This document shows, in pieces, positions 1 to 9,366 of a stretch of DNA of 64,000 nucleotides. Every line of letters starts with the position of its first letter. The stretch's first letter is position 1. Origin of the DNA: Chaetomium olivaceum (lineage: Eukaryota; Ascomycota; Sordariomycetes; Sordariales; Chaetomiaceae). Made by a program: the position numbers and the translations under genes. The stretch is taken from contig JAYWVB010000016.1 in assembly GCA_039881045.1 (NCBI GenBank), positions 496,001 through 560,000 on the forward strand, given 5' to 3'. A model generated the notes under the pieces. The model saw only the letters and a list, made by a program, of their open reading frames with translations. It did no database searches and was not told where the DNA came from.

Positions 1-7
1 CGTCAAT

Positions 8-88
8 GGTTGAGTGGCGCAATGGTAGCGCGTTACTTTCCGGTTCGGAATATGGTAAAGGTTCTGGGTTCGAATCCCAGCTTGATCG
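8..88 (+). tRNA. tRNA-Arg (anticodon CCG) with 9-nt intron
   Basis: The sequence folds as a cloverleaf. The acceptor stem is 8-14 with 81-87 (GGTTGAG/CTTGATC, three G-U pairs), followed by discriminator G88. The D stem GCGC/GCGC is 17-20 with 28-31, the anticodon stem TTACT/GGTAA is 33-37 with 54-58, and the T arm is 64-80 with the standard TTCGAAT loop. The space between the anticodon stem halves is 16 nt rather than 7. Placing a 9-nt intron at the canonical site one base 3' of the anticodon (44-52) leaves a normal loop with T39 as the universal U and anticodon CCG at 40-42. A T4 run at 93-96 can serve as the Pol III terminator. The many G-U pairs in the acceptor stem are slightly unusual. 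Isotype confidence depends on the intron position. Confidence 0.82.
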
Positions 89-849
89 TTCACTTTTGCT
101 CCCCACTGTATAACTCTCGAGCTCCACATGTTTCGTTTTTTGTTAACATTTAAGGTTTGACGGCAGTTATACATCCGATCGATAGGCGCTACAAAACATG
201 AAAAGGACTATGGGTTACTAGCTAGGGCGTTTGAAGTAGCTTATATGTAGCTTGATACCTATTAGTATTCTTCCTGCTACTTACAGCAATTACCATAGTG
301 GGAAATACATAGGGGAACAACTATGGATAACGCCGGGTAGAGGTGTTTATCAAGGTACGGTTATACGTATGATTTCGTTTGCTCCTACAACTACGGTTGT
401 TGCATCTCCGGCTCAAGACCCTCTAGGTTACCAGTTCCCCTCGTTGAAGTAGGACTGTCGATTTACTTCGAGCTGCAGCCTGGTGCAAGACGTGATAGTG
501 CTTCGTATTTGGCGGCAAAGCCTGTTCTGCTCTCCTTTGTCGGTTGAGGCTCGGATCTACGGGACTTGGTGGTATGATTTCGCTCTTGGAACCTCGTAGT
601 CTATTTTTTCAGCGCCAAGATAGCGGCACCCTCGTCCTGGATGAGGTTGCGACCGCTTGATGATTCCCGGTATCCGATGGGAGAGGGCTGTGTAATTGAG
701 TGCCTCACAACCATGGCTGTGATTGGTACGGGATCAGGCCGGGCGCATGCGGCCATGCTCCAGCCGCTCCAGCAACCAACTGCAGGAGGCGGGCGGCCGC
801 TGTTGGACGGTTGGACCATGAAATTGAGCGACAGTGCCAGGCGAGAGAG
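89..849. other. Intergenic region, no gene seen
   Basis: About 760 bases with no convincing reading frame. Short ORFs on both strands (for example 252-452 and 601-933) have no recognisable motif, conserved start context or promoter. The last part is the promoter of the 937-1572 gene. Confidence 0.6.
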
Positions 850-859
850 CATAAATAAG
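850..859 (+). promoter_or_regulatory. TATA-like box of the 937-1572 gene
   Basis: CATAAATAAG lies about 80 nt before the ATG at 937. A TATA-like element at this distance fits the short 5' leaders of fungal genes. It supports the + strand reading of the locus over the overlapping minus-strand ORFs. Confidence 0.5.
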
Positions 860-936
860 GACCCAAGATCCCGCATCGACGAAGAAGGGGCTCTGACCAA
901 CCTCGACCCATTCAACTGTTTAAACAAACACACACG

Positions 937-1572
937 ATGTCGCGGAGGTCCGAGAGATCACCGACGCCACCGGCATCCATGCCCGCCATCGTCATCAAGG
1001 CTAACGATTTCCACGTCGACTCTAAAACCCCGTGCCGACTCGTTTTTGTGATCCCCCTCGAACTTCCCTCACTCCTCGACTCCTCGGTCCCGCCGCCGCC
1101 GTACCACCCCCCTGAGAACAACATCAGTCGCTGGGGCCTCCGCGATCCGACTATGACGGCACTCCGGCCCGCCGTCATCGGAGCCCTGTATACGATCCTG
1201 GGTCCCGACGCGGTTATCTCGGAGATGGTACCACCCGATAACCGGGACTGGACACAGCGAAATACGTTCGTGGCCAGTTTGGTTACCGACAAATCCAAAT
1301 TTGACCCCGAATCGGGCGACTGGACAGACCAGTACGGCAACAGGGGCTCCGACGCAAAAGCCTATCTCGAATACCCCCACGGAATCTCGATCATTGAGGC
1401 CTACCAGATCAGGGTCGACCAGGGTATCAAAGACAACAAGACAAACGTGCTGGTGGTTGAGCTCAAGGCAATGCCGGTGCTGCACGACGGGAAGGTGGCG
1501 TTTGTTGCGAGGAAGTATGGGGACGTAGAGCAGGAGTATTTTAACCATAATGTCTGGCTTCATGAGTGGTAA
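937..1572 (+). CDS. Unknown 211-aa protein
   Basis: A single-exon frame of 211 codons. The start ATG has the context ACACGATGTC, and a TATA-like element lies about 80 nt upstream. There is no signal peptide or membrane segment. A Ser/Pro-rich stretch (residues 1-15) is followed by a globular-looking domain with a PPPPYHPP run near residue 52 and mixed charged and hydrophobic sequence ending in a Trp-His-Glu-Trp C-terminus. The phrase with Pro-Ala-Val-Ile-Gly-Ala-Leu around residues 78-84 and the dense Tyr/Trp content look like real coding sequence. I do not recognise the family. The internal Met15 could be an alternative start. The overlapping minus-strand frame (1069-1563) has poorer, Arg/Val-biased composition and is taken as a shadow. 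Confidence 0.62.
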   Translation: MSRRSERSPTPPASMPAIVIKANDFHVDSKTPCRLVFVIPLELPSLLDSSVPPPPYHPPENNISRWGLRDPTMTALRPAVIGALYTILGPDAVISEMVPPDNRDWTQRNTFVASLVTDKSKFDPESGDWTDQYGNRGSDAKAYLEYPHGISIIEAYQIRVDQGIKDNKTNVLVVELKAMPVLHDGKVAFVARKYGDVEQEYFNHNVWLHEW

Positions 1573-1926
1573 AGAGGTCTTACGGGTGTGTGTGTTTTAC
1601 TTTCACTTTACTGTTCCTAGCAAACTCACGACAAACCTTATGATACCTCTTGAATGAGCAAGTTGAGACTCCCTTTCTTGGTCTATCTTATCCTAACGAG
1701 AACTGCAACCGTTTACCGCCATCCTCCCGTCCCCCCGTTCCCCTATCTGGGCCTAATACAAGCGAATGTCACACGGCACAAGCCCACCAGAGAGTCAAGC
1801 TGCCAGCGCCTGAGCGATCAATGGACCCGTTGTAGAGTACAGGATCCTCCCAAACAAGCCATCAACCCCCCCTTCTCCCCCTCGCACCGAAGGAAAACCA
1901 CCTCCTTACTCGACCCCCAATGCCCA
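1573..1926. other. Convergent intergenic spacer
   Basis: About 350 bases between the 3' ends of the 937-1572 gene and the minus-strand gene ending at 1927. Only short, C-rich frames are present, and I see nothing functional beyond presumed 3' UTRs. Confidence 0.5.
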
Positions 1927-2187
1927 TTAACGGCTGGAACCCTGACCACCGCTTTTACCGTTCTTCTTCATCACGGTCCTGCGCCACCTGTCCCTCTGCT
2001 CCTTGTTTTTGCTCGCGTGACAAGCAGGGCAGAGGCTGGGATGTAAAACGTCGATGATCCGGCTGTGTCTGTTTAACACGCATGTGCCGTGCACGTGGCA
2101 TCTGTGGGGGTCGCACGAGTACTCCTGTTTGTGAAGGTCGCGCTCGGTGTGGCCGCAACCGTAGACGATTCTCTCCCATATGCACAT
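1927..2187 (-). CDS. Small Cys/His-rich protein, probable zinc-binding (86 aa)
   Basis: Read on the minus strand from the ATG at 2187. The same frame is open back to 2403 (158 aa), but a TATATAAA box at 2430-2423 lies only about 20 nt before that far ATG, so transcription should begin near or after it. The first in-frame Met well inside the transcript is at 2187. The 86-aa product begins Met-Cys-Ile-Trp and has Cys at 2, 11, 25, 29, 36, 53 and 56, with His at 13 and 57. It then has a Lys/Arg-rich tail. Paired CxHx and CPACH patterns suggest metal binding. Short fungal proteins of this general layout are common and uncharacterised. I cannot name the family. If translation begins at 2403, a Pro/His-rich leader would be added. 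Confidence 0.5.
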   Translation of the reverse strand: MCIWERIVYGCGHTERDLHKQEYSCDPHRCHVHGTCVLNRHSRIIDVLHPSLCPACHASKNKEQRDRWRRTVMKKNGKSGGQGSSR

Positions 2188-2422
2188 GATGTCGCTTGTA
2201 TTTGGTTTGGTGTCTGTCGTGGGGCTGGCGTATGGTGGACTGGATGTGTCGAAAGGGTTGCGGGCGAGTGGTGTATGTTGGTGGTGTCTCTCTGAGCCAG
2301 CAGAGTGATGAGGTGTTTTTGGAAATGGATGGGGGGTTAAGAATGGTAGAGCAACCGGACTGAGGATGATGAGAGTGTGTCGAGCTTGGTTCAACATCAT
2401 CAACTAGTGTCAGCGGAGTGCC

Positions 2423-2430
2423 TTTATATA
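2423..2430 (-). promoter_or_regulatory. TATA box of the Cys/His-rich small gene
   Basis: TATATAAA on the minus strand. Its closeness to the ATG cluster at 2403-2397 is the reason for preferring the internal start at 2187. Confidence 0.5.
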
Positions 2431-3187
2431 TTTCTTTTCTTGCTGCTCTCCGCTGTTTACTTCCGGAAACGGGCTGCTGGAGTCTCTATCCCCTACCTTC
2501 GAGGCGGCCCCAAACCACATCAAACAAGACTCAGGCCTCAAGCCCAAGAGGCTGCGACAACTTGTCCTTGAGTTGGCCAGTGTCCAACACAGCCTGAGAA
2601 AGCGTGCCCAACACACAAGAGGCCCTACAGGCCTCGAAACTAGCCTGTTGGGCGACATCGAGAGGGCGAATAGGGGTGAAAGGAGGGCGATGGGCACGGT
2701 CTGATCCCCTAAAAGACAACAAAGCCCCTAACACTCGGACGAGGGGCGGCCATTCGTGGACCAGCAGCTATGGCCTGGCTGGTGATGCTTCGGCCACTTT
2801 TGGGACACTGAAGCCGTAGTCCGGCCGAGGCTGCACGTTTGGCCACTCACACTCCCCTCTACGAGACCTTTAGAACTCATATTCCCAGGAACGCAGACTC
2901 GACCAGGTGCCGATTTGAAGCTGGGGCTCTGGGCCAACAACCGTACCAAAGTAGTAAGAGAGCTTCCGTGTTGGCCGCGGCGTGATTCGGTAAGAGCCAT
3001 TATTCCAAGCTATAGTTACTGGGGCTGTTGGAGCTCTGACAACCATCATTTTGTCTTGAGCCAGCATTCTTGACCGGGTTTATATCAAGTTGCGGGCCAC
3101 TAGTGCCGGGGCCGTGGGCCGCCGGTAGCCTTATGGGACGGTAGGATCGGGGCCGTGGCGGACGCGGCATTCAGCTGGTTTCAGATC

Positions 3188-3217
3188 ATCCAATGTCCCA
3201 ACATCCAATGTCCCAAC
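3188..3217. repeat. Exact 15-bp tandem duplication
   Basis: The unit ATCCAATGTCCCAAC occurs twice with no spacer (3188-3202 and 3203-3217). It contains CCAAT, but no gene start is nearby, so it may be a chance microduplication. Confidence 0.7.
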
Positions 3218-3690
3218 AAAGCCGTGTAACCAACCTGCACAGCCCACACGGGCAACCGTGGCTTTTCACCACCAAATATTGGCAACACAATCGGTTGAAT
3301 TGCTCTTCATCATACTGAACAGGACCACCCTGTGGAGGAATGTCGCTGAGTGTGAAAGAGTCTGAGGCGGAATGGACATTGCGTATCGCAAGAGTTTTCG
3401 TCCGCTCTTCATTCATCTTGACTCAGTGTATTCAAGGGAGATCAACCTCCCACATCTGGTCAGGTGGACAGGCGTGCCCAGGAGCAGACTCCCAGTAATT
3501 AGCCGCCCACACCGGCCCATCAGCAATTGCCAGTTCGTTTTCCACGCCCCACGCGCACAGGAGCGCGCGCACTCCAGCGCAGACCGGCTTTACCAAACGA
3601 CCAAACGCAGACTCCGGCTTATTTTGTTATACCTAGCCGCAATGACTAGCCAGATAACTTCGAAGATCCCGCCCCCCTTAAGACGTTAGA

Positions 3691-3732
3691 ACCTTGGCTC
3701 CCGAGTCCCGATGGGGACTCGAGTGCCAAGGT
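3691..3732. repeat. 42-nt inverted repeat (hairpin)
   Basis: Two perfect 8-bp stems (ACCTTGGC with GCCAAGGT, CGAGTCCC with GGGACTCG) are separated by a 3x3 internal loop and capped by the tetraloop GATG. It lies in an intergenic region, and no flanking T run or gene explains it. Possible roles are a structured RNA, a protein-binding palindrome or a relic of a foldback element. Confidence 0.7.
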
Positions 3733-4489
3733 CGCGATTTCTCATGAATAGAAAATCCGGTTTTAAGAGTTCAAAAGATTCTGTCAAGTGACCGCTGCTT
3801 ATATTGACTGCTCGATTACAAAGAACGTTATTGGAGATGAGTCCTATTGTATTGTTTTATCCAGGGAAGTGTGATTACCTAACCTTCTTGGTGTTGAAAC
3901 CTCTGCAATCCGCGTAAGTTGTGCTGAGAAGAAAAGTGCATCCTTCCATTGAGAGTGCAAAAAGGGCGTAATATCTTCATAACTAGCGGCCTGGCGGCTT
4001 GGAAGATTGTCGAAACGTTCCTGTGATGTCATGTGTGTGTGACATGGCACAAGTACATAGGTTCAGGTGATGTTGAGCGATGACCAAGATACTCGACAAG
4101 GGATAATGGGATCGGATGAGAAATTGGACAAGGGGCGCTGTGTATGGCCTATGGTGCGGCGCGCAGCGGGGCCGTCCGAGGACGCGGATCTAACGGCCAC
4201 CGTTGGCGACAGCATGTTCGACATTACTTCGTATAATAGTTAGATGTCAGCTTGAGTCTGAGCCATCGTCACATCAGGATATGGCACGCTCTTGGCGCCT
4301 GGACAGACAATTTGGGAGCTCACATGAGCTCAGGAGATGTCTTTTGTCTTAAACCTTCGTTCTTTCTACCTTTAGTTTAGGAAGCAATACACTCTTTTAG
4401 GTAACTTCCAAACCCCTACTGCCAAGCTCACAGTCGTCTAAGTACCTAACAGCCATCAACCCTTCGTGCAAAACCCACCCACGTATTAA

Positions 4490-4870
4490 CTAATGGCAGC
4501 ATCCGTGGTTATCACCACAAGGGCCCTTGCACCTGTAACATCCCTTGTCACAAAAAGCGGACCGGGTGCAAATCGGTAAGGCCGTAGGAATATTGATAGT
4601 TCCATTCCTGGCCCCCGCAAGTGTCAGACCGGCCGCAGACCTTCATCGCGAGGTCGCCTTGAGTTACTGGGATCGTTCGTTAGTTTCATCCCGGGCAGTG
4701 GAGGGCAATGATCACATACAAACGCCGTTGACAACTTGCCACCCGCAGACGGTAGGGTAACAAGCACCGGATGATCGTGCTTGCATATCTTCCACTGCGA
4801 CGGTGTCGGCCTGGGACCCCGTTTCGGCCTGAACTAATCCCGCTAGGAGGAGGCTGAGGAGGAGCTTCAT
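4490..4870 (-). CDS. Small secreted cysteine-rich protein, exon structure unresolved
   Basis: The ATG at 4870 opens a frame with a clear signal peptide (MKLLLSLLLAGLVQA, cleavage after Ala15), followed by a short acidic pro-region and a Cys-containing segment (CYPTVC). A canonical GTATGT donor at 4719 makes exon 1 4720-4870. A CTAAC branch point and a CCCAG acceptor follow about 40-53 nt on. Downstream, a frame ending at the TAG at 4490 encodes a tail with seven Cys in the last 20 residues (CDKGC, YRCKGPC, GCCH), which is very unlikely by chance. With the obvious intron the second exon is one base out of phase with that tail. A further intron, an unusual GTGATC donor, or a one-base error in the GGGGG run at 4615-4619 would each connect them. 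A TATA box and a CCAAT motif lie upstream. It resembles a cysteine-rich effector or antimicrobial peptide, but no family is assigned. Confidence 0.5.
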
Positions 4871-5001
4871 TGTTTGGTGTAGGCGAGTTGCGTCTTGGGG
4901 AAGTCGAATAGACAGCGTTGATTGTATAATAGTCCTTGGCCGTGAGCTTGAGAAGATGTTGAAAGGTTGTTCTTTCAGTTCCAAACACGCTTCGAACTCG
5001 T

Positions 5002-5009
5002 CTTTTATA
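5002..5009 (-). promoter_or_regulatory. TATAAAAG box, with nearby CCAAT, for the secreted cysteine-rich gene
   Basis: A perfect TATAAAAG on the minus strand lies 132 nt before the ATG at 4870. GCCAATGGC lies immediately upstream at 5012-5020. This is the strongest promoter signature in the first 5 kb. Confidence 0.6.
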
Positions 5010-5039
5010 GAGCCAATGGCTTGACCAGCCCCGCACATT

Positions 5040-5772
5040 TTCCCATACTCAGATCCGCAAGTTAGGCTGGCTGGTCAGATGTCAACTCATTTTTCTACTC
5101 GGATCCCGCTAATATTTATACCCTGACCCCGCTAATGTTACTTCTGTTTCATTCCAACGTTTTCATATACCTAGAACTCAGATCGGGCTGAATTCTTAGA
5201 TGAACAGAATGTATCAGCTGCCCAATGCAGTCCTACTTCCTCCACATCACCACCTCATCTATCAGCCCCGCCCGTTTGATTCAACGCCATAGTCGCATTG
5301 ACCGCCTCGTATCCAAGTCTCGCAGCCTGTCTGTCGTTACGGTACGTCGTCTTCGTCGCTCTGCGCAATCACTCTTTCGACTAGCGCTGAGACACCCTAG
5401 TATGACGCGTTTCAGTTTTCAGTGCAGCTATATATGATCGATGGCTCGCATCAAGCGCGACACCTGATTCTAATAGGCTAACTAGCGAGACACGATTCAC
5501 CTATCGGGCAGGACAGGCCAACATGGTCCGAGAACCAGCTGGATAAATACCACGACCCCCTTTTCGGTGTGCAGGTTGTCGGGTCGTCCGGGAAGGGAAG
5601 AAGGTGGGGATTCCGAGCAAATGGTCCTGATTGTTGGTAAGTGTTTCGATCGTACGAACAAGAGCCCTTCTATAATCATACTTTGCTTCATCTTCTTTAC
5701 TCACCTGCTCGGAAACGGTAGGATGGGGGACGATGGACGACTTCAAGATCTTCCAAGCCGCCTGTGCCGCGG
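5040..5772. other. Intergenic region and left flank of the retrotransposon insertion
   Basis: No complete gene is visible. From about 5521 to 5772 the + strand has open frames, a GTAAGT donor at 5637 and an ATG at 5733 followed by nine Asp/Phe/Lys-rich codons that run up to the insertion point. This looks like the 5' part of a reading frame interrupted by the element (see findings). Confidence 0.35.
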
Positions 5773-6186
5773 TGTGACGAACCTCTCCTGGACCTCGTCC
5801 TGTTAGGGTTCAGTCTGATTGAAGGTGTCTTGCAAAGGTACTAGGTTCGGTGCAGCCAAAGGGTGCACAACAAAGACTTGTCTCAACAGTAGGCTCTCGA
5901 GCTTTGTAGCGAACTGTAGTTGTGATTGCTAACTGAGAACTCCCAGAGCTCTCCAGAACGAGTGACTATATACTATCTACTTGCGTTGCTCATAGTGCTC
6001 ACGAGTCTTGGCTCTGAGCACACTGAGCAGAGTCAGAGTGTGCTCATGGTGCTCACGAGTCTTGGCTCTGAGCACGCTGAGCACCGCGGTTCCCTGCCTT
6101 CCATTGGTTATGCGTCTTCCCCGATGATTGGTTCGGGTATTGCCATCATACCCCGCCGGCCGCTGCATGCGACCATAATCGTGACA
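5773..6186 (-). repeat. 3' LTR of the chromovirus (414 bp)
   Basis: In element orientation this is the 3' LTR. It starts TGTCACGA and ends CGTCACA. U3 carries two tandem copies of a roughly 45-bp module built on TGAGCACxxTGAGCA, CCAAT motifs, and a TATATAG box next to the U3/R border. Compared with the other LTR it differs by five one-base run-length changes and one 6-bp duplication (CAGAGT). Confidence 0.95.
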
Positions 6187-6191
6187 CGATG

Positions 6192-6201
6192 CCCCTCCCC
6201 T
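6192..6201 (-). promoter_or_regulatory. Polypurine tract for plus-strand priming
   Basis: On the minus strand AGGGGAGGGG lies five bases before the 3' LTR boundary, the expected position of the RNase H-resistant polypurine tract. Confidence 0.7.
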
Positions 6202-6833
6202 GGAGTCGGCGCCCCGACGACTCGTTTTCCCCTTGCCAACTTTCTTGAAGTAGAGCCAACAGCCCTAGATTCTTTGGTAAGCGCGCCGCCCCTTTTCCCC
6301 TCATCATCTATCGATCATGCCGCCTAACCGTGTACGCAAGAACCGTTCTCAAAAATCCAGCACCGATCGTCGTCGTACCCGAGCCGACATTCTCAGTGCT
6401 GTGGCCCCTTAAAATGGTGCGTTGCACTCGTTTGCAAAGAAAAGAAAATCCCTGATTGTCCGTGTCCCCCTGGGACGACACCTGCACATCCTGTTCTCGT
6501 GTCGGAAATGCGTCGTGCGATTCCTTCGGTTACGACGACTCCGCGGTTCGTAACTTAGTTGATCAGAAACGTCTGGACGCCGAGAGGCGGAGACCAGCGA
6601 GGCGATTCGTTCAGCGAATCAAGCGCTCGTGGCTGCGCTGGCGAAAGCAGAACGCTGCGTGTTCAGCGTCTGGCGTTGGACAGCAAGGCTCTGGCGATGT
6701 TTGACCAGGAGGGGGAGGTGTTGGTGGAGCAGGAGCGTCGGGAGGCTGCCGCAGCGCAGCCCTCCTCGTCGAGCGCCGCTGCCACTTCCTCTCTACTTTT
6801 CCTGGGTGCAAGAGTGCGTCTTCCTGCTTCCTC

Positions 6834-7330
6834 TTATGCTTGCTTGCTAATGCCGTTTAGTTTTCCCTCGAACGACCCTTTCCCGCCGGGGTCGATTTGT
6901 CTGGGGGGGTTCCTTGGGTCGGTCTGGGTTCCTCCGATGGAAGTCCTCCAGCTCCTCGGGGCAGTTGAAGTTTGTAGCGGTTGCCATGAATTGTCTTCGG
7001 GGCCGAACCCCAGCCATTTGACCAAGTACTCGATCCGTCCCTTTGTGATGCGTGAATCCAGAATTTCTTCGACATCCCACAGTTCCTCTTCATCTTCTGC
7101 TTCGGCACCCTTGTCGAGTCTCGTGCGTTCTTGGGGCTGGTTCCAGAAGTGAGATGTGGAAAACGTTGTCCGTAGTCGCATTGTTGAGTAACGCGAGTGC
7201 GTAATTGTTCTCCGAAATCTTTTTGTCGATCTTGACGGTCCCGATTTTGCGAAAGTCGAGCTTCCTGCTTGGTCGTTTCGTGCGAAGATTCCGAGAAATG
7301 AGGTAAACTTTGCCCCCCTCTCTAGGCGAG
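6834..7330 (-). pseudogene. Integrase C-terminus and chromodomain segment of Pol
   Basis: The frame ending at 6834 encodes a chromodomain with the classic pattern: acidic lead (DEEELWDVEEIL), then EYLVKWLGF, then EDNSWQP with the aromatic cage positions Val/Tyr-Trp-Trp visible. In chromoviruses this domain binds methylated histone tails (often H3K9me) and guides integration to silent chromatin. Between about 7125 and 7330 the expected integrase C-terminal (GPY/F-like) sequence is spread over more than one frame, so at least two one-base indels separate this segment from the integrase core. The roughly 640 bases beyond 6834 up to the LTR have no identifiable domain. Confidence 0.8.
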
Positions 7331-9366
7331 GTCCCTCGAGCCTGTTCTGTCGTAGAACTTCTTCATCCGTGTTCGTACGAACTCGAGTTCTTCCTTGAGC
7401 ATCGCATGCAGCGAGCTCATTTTGTTGGCTTTGACTGCCGCTCTGGGCACCGAGACCTCGGGCCCTTGTCGCAAGTCTGCCTCGTAGCCGTAATTCGCGA
7501 AGAACGGCGTGACCTTCGTGGTCTCCGTGACGGTGGTGTTGTAGGCGAGTTGTGCCGTTGGCAGCAGCTCGACCCAATTGTCCTGCTGAAAATTGACATA
7601 CAACCGCAGGTATTGTTCGACAACCTGGTTGAGTCGTTCCGTCTGTCCGTCCGTTTGTGGGTGGTAAGCGGTCGAAAGCTTACTCTTCGTACCCAGCTTC
7701 GTCATCAGAGCTTGCCAAAACTTTGATGCGAACTTCGTGTCTCTGTCCGTGATCCATTCCTCCGGCCATCCGTGGACCGAGGTGATGTTGCGATAGATCA
7801 CGTCTGCGAGTTGTTCCGCTGACCATGACTCCTTGTACGGGAGGAAGTAGCTCCACTTGGTGAGTCTGTCCACCATTGTGAGGATGCTGTCGTATTCCAC
7901 TCCCGTTACTGAATCCTTGGAGGCTGGTAGTTTGGTGATGAAGTCCATTGTCACCGAACTCCATGGTCGTTCTGCGACTGGCAATGGCTGCAACAGTCCG
8001 TATGGTTTGTGTCGTGGTGGTTTGCTTCGTCCGCAGAGGTCGCATTCCGCCAGGACTGCTTCTGTCGCCTGTTTGATTTCTGGGAAGTCGTAGTTTTGCT
8101 TGATTTTCGCAATTGTTTTGCTGATTCCCATGTGTCCTCCGAGCTTCGACTCGTGAATCTTCCGAATGAGCTCCTTTTGGTCGCTGAGCCTGACGTAGGC
8201 CTTGTCGTGGTACCAGAGTCTCGTTCCTTCAAGTCGCAATCCCGCGATCTTGGATTCTGGCTCTTCTTGCCATGCATCGCGCTCGTTGTCCGCGATGGTT
8301 CCTTGGAAGTCCCGTTCCAAACGTTGTTCCCTGAAGGCCGCACAGCATTCTACAAACTGTTGCAGAGGCCTGGCTTCGGGATCTTCCGACTGTTGCCGAA
8401 GTGCTGCGATCTCGTAGTCTTCAGTCGGTTGGGAAGCATGCCGTAGCGATCCGTCTGTCTGTTGATGTAGCAATGGTGGTGAGGCTTCAGATGTGTTGTC
8501 GTGGTGATCCGCTCGTCTACTCAAGGCGTCCGCTCGTGCGTTCTCTGAGCCTTTCTTGTAGTGGATCGTGAAGTTGAATTCGGACAGAAATTCTGCCCAT
8601 CGAGTTTGTCGTCCGTTCAGCACCTTCGTGGTGGTGAAGTATCGTAAGTTCTTGTGGTCCGTGTACACCTGAACTTCGTGTGTTGTGCCGCTGAGGTATG
8701 GTCTCCATTCTTGAAATGCTTCGATGATTGCGAGAAGCTCCTTATCGTGGATCGGGTAGTTGAGTCTTGGTCCTTCGAGCTTTTTGGAAAAGAACGCAAC
8801 TGGATGAAGCTTGCCGTCCTTGTCTCTCTGGCCAAGTTGCCCTCCGATTGCGAAGTCCGAAGCGTCAGCTTCGACTTCGAAAGGTGTGTTCGGGTCAGGC
8901 AGCATGAGCACAGGATCGGCGATGATTGCTTCGCGGATCCGTTGGAAAGCCTGCTCGTGCTCCTGCTTCCATTGGAATGTGGCATCCTTCTTCGTAAGTT
9001 CGTGTAGAGGTCTCGCGATGTCGCCAAAGTTCTTGATGAACATTCTGACAAAATTGGCGAATCCGATGAATCCTCTGACCTCTGTGGCGTTCGTTGGTGT
9101 CGGCCACGTCCTGACAGCTTCCAGTTTCTCGGGTTCGATCTTGACCCATCCCGGGGAGATCTCGTAACCCAAGAACACTGTCTTCTTGACGTGAAACTCG
9201 CTTTTGTCCTTGTTGACTGACAACTTGTGTTCGTGCAGTGCGTCCAGCACCTGCTGCACGTGTCTCTTGTGTTCTTCGAGTGTCTTGGAGTAGATGAGAA
9301 TGTCATCCAAGTAGCAGACCGCAAACTTGTCGAGGCAATGCCGAATTGCATGGTCGATGGCGGCTT
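7322..9366 (-). pseudogene. Pol, C-terminal part: RT palm/thumb, RNase H, integrase core
   Basis: This frame is continuous for about 680 codons from the slip near 9366 to the stop at 7322. In order it shows the reverse transcriptase active site YLDD (9303-9314) and the typical FLGYEIS and RGFIGFANF motifs. RNase H follows, with Asp in EADASDF, Glu in HDKELLA and Asp in YTDHKNL. An HHCC zinc-binding domain comes next (HESKLGGH and CDLC). The integrase DD35E core has Asp in TMDFITKL, Asp in ITDRDTKF and Glu in QTDGQTERLN. All catalytic residues are present. The stop at 7322 follows FYDRTGSRDLA, which is out of phase with the expected continuation. Marked as pseudogene only because of the frame breaks, which may be sequence errors. 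Confidence 0.9.

Larger units (their letters stand above)
2431..4489. other. Intergenic region of about 2 kb
   Basis: No reading frame here has a convincing start, composition or motif. It contains an exact 15-bp tandem duplication at 3188-3217 and a strong 42-nt hairpin at 3691-3732, listed separately. Composition is mixed and there are no transposon ends that I can pair. Confidence 0.5.
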
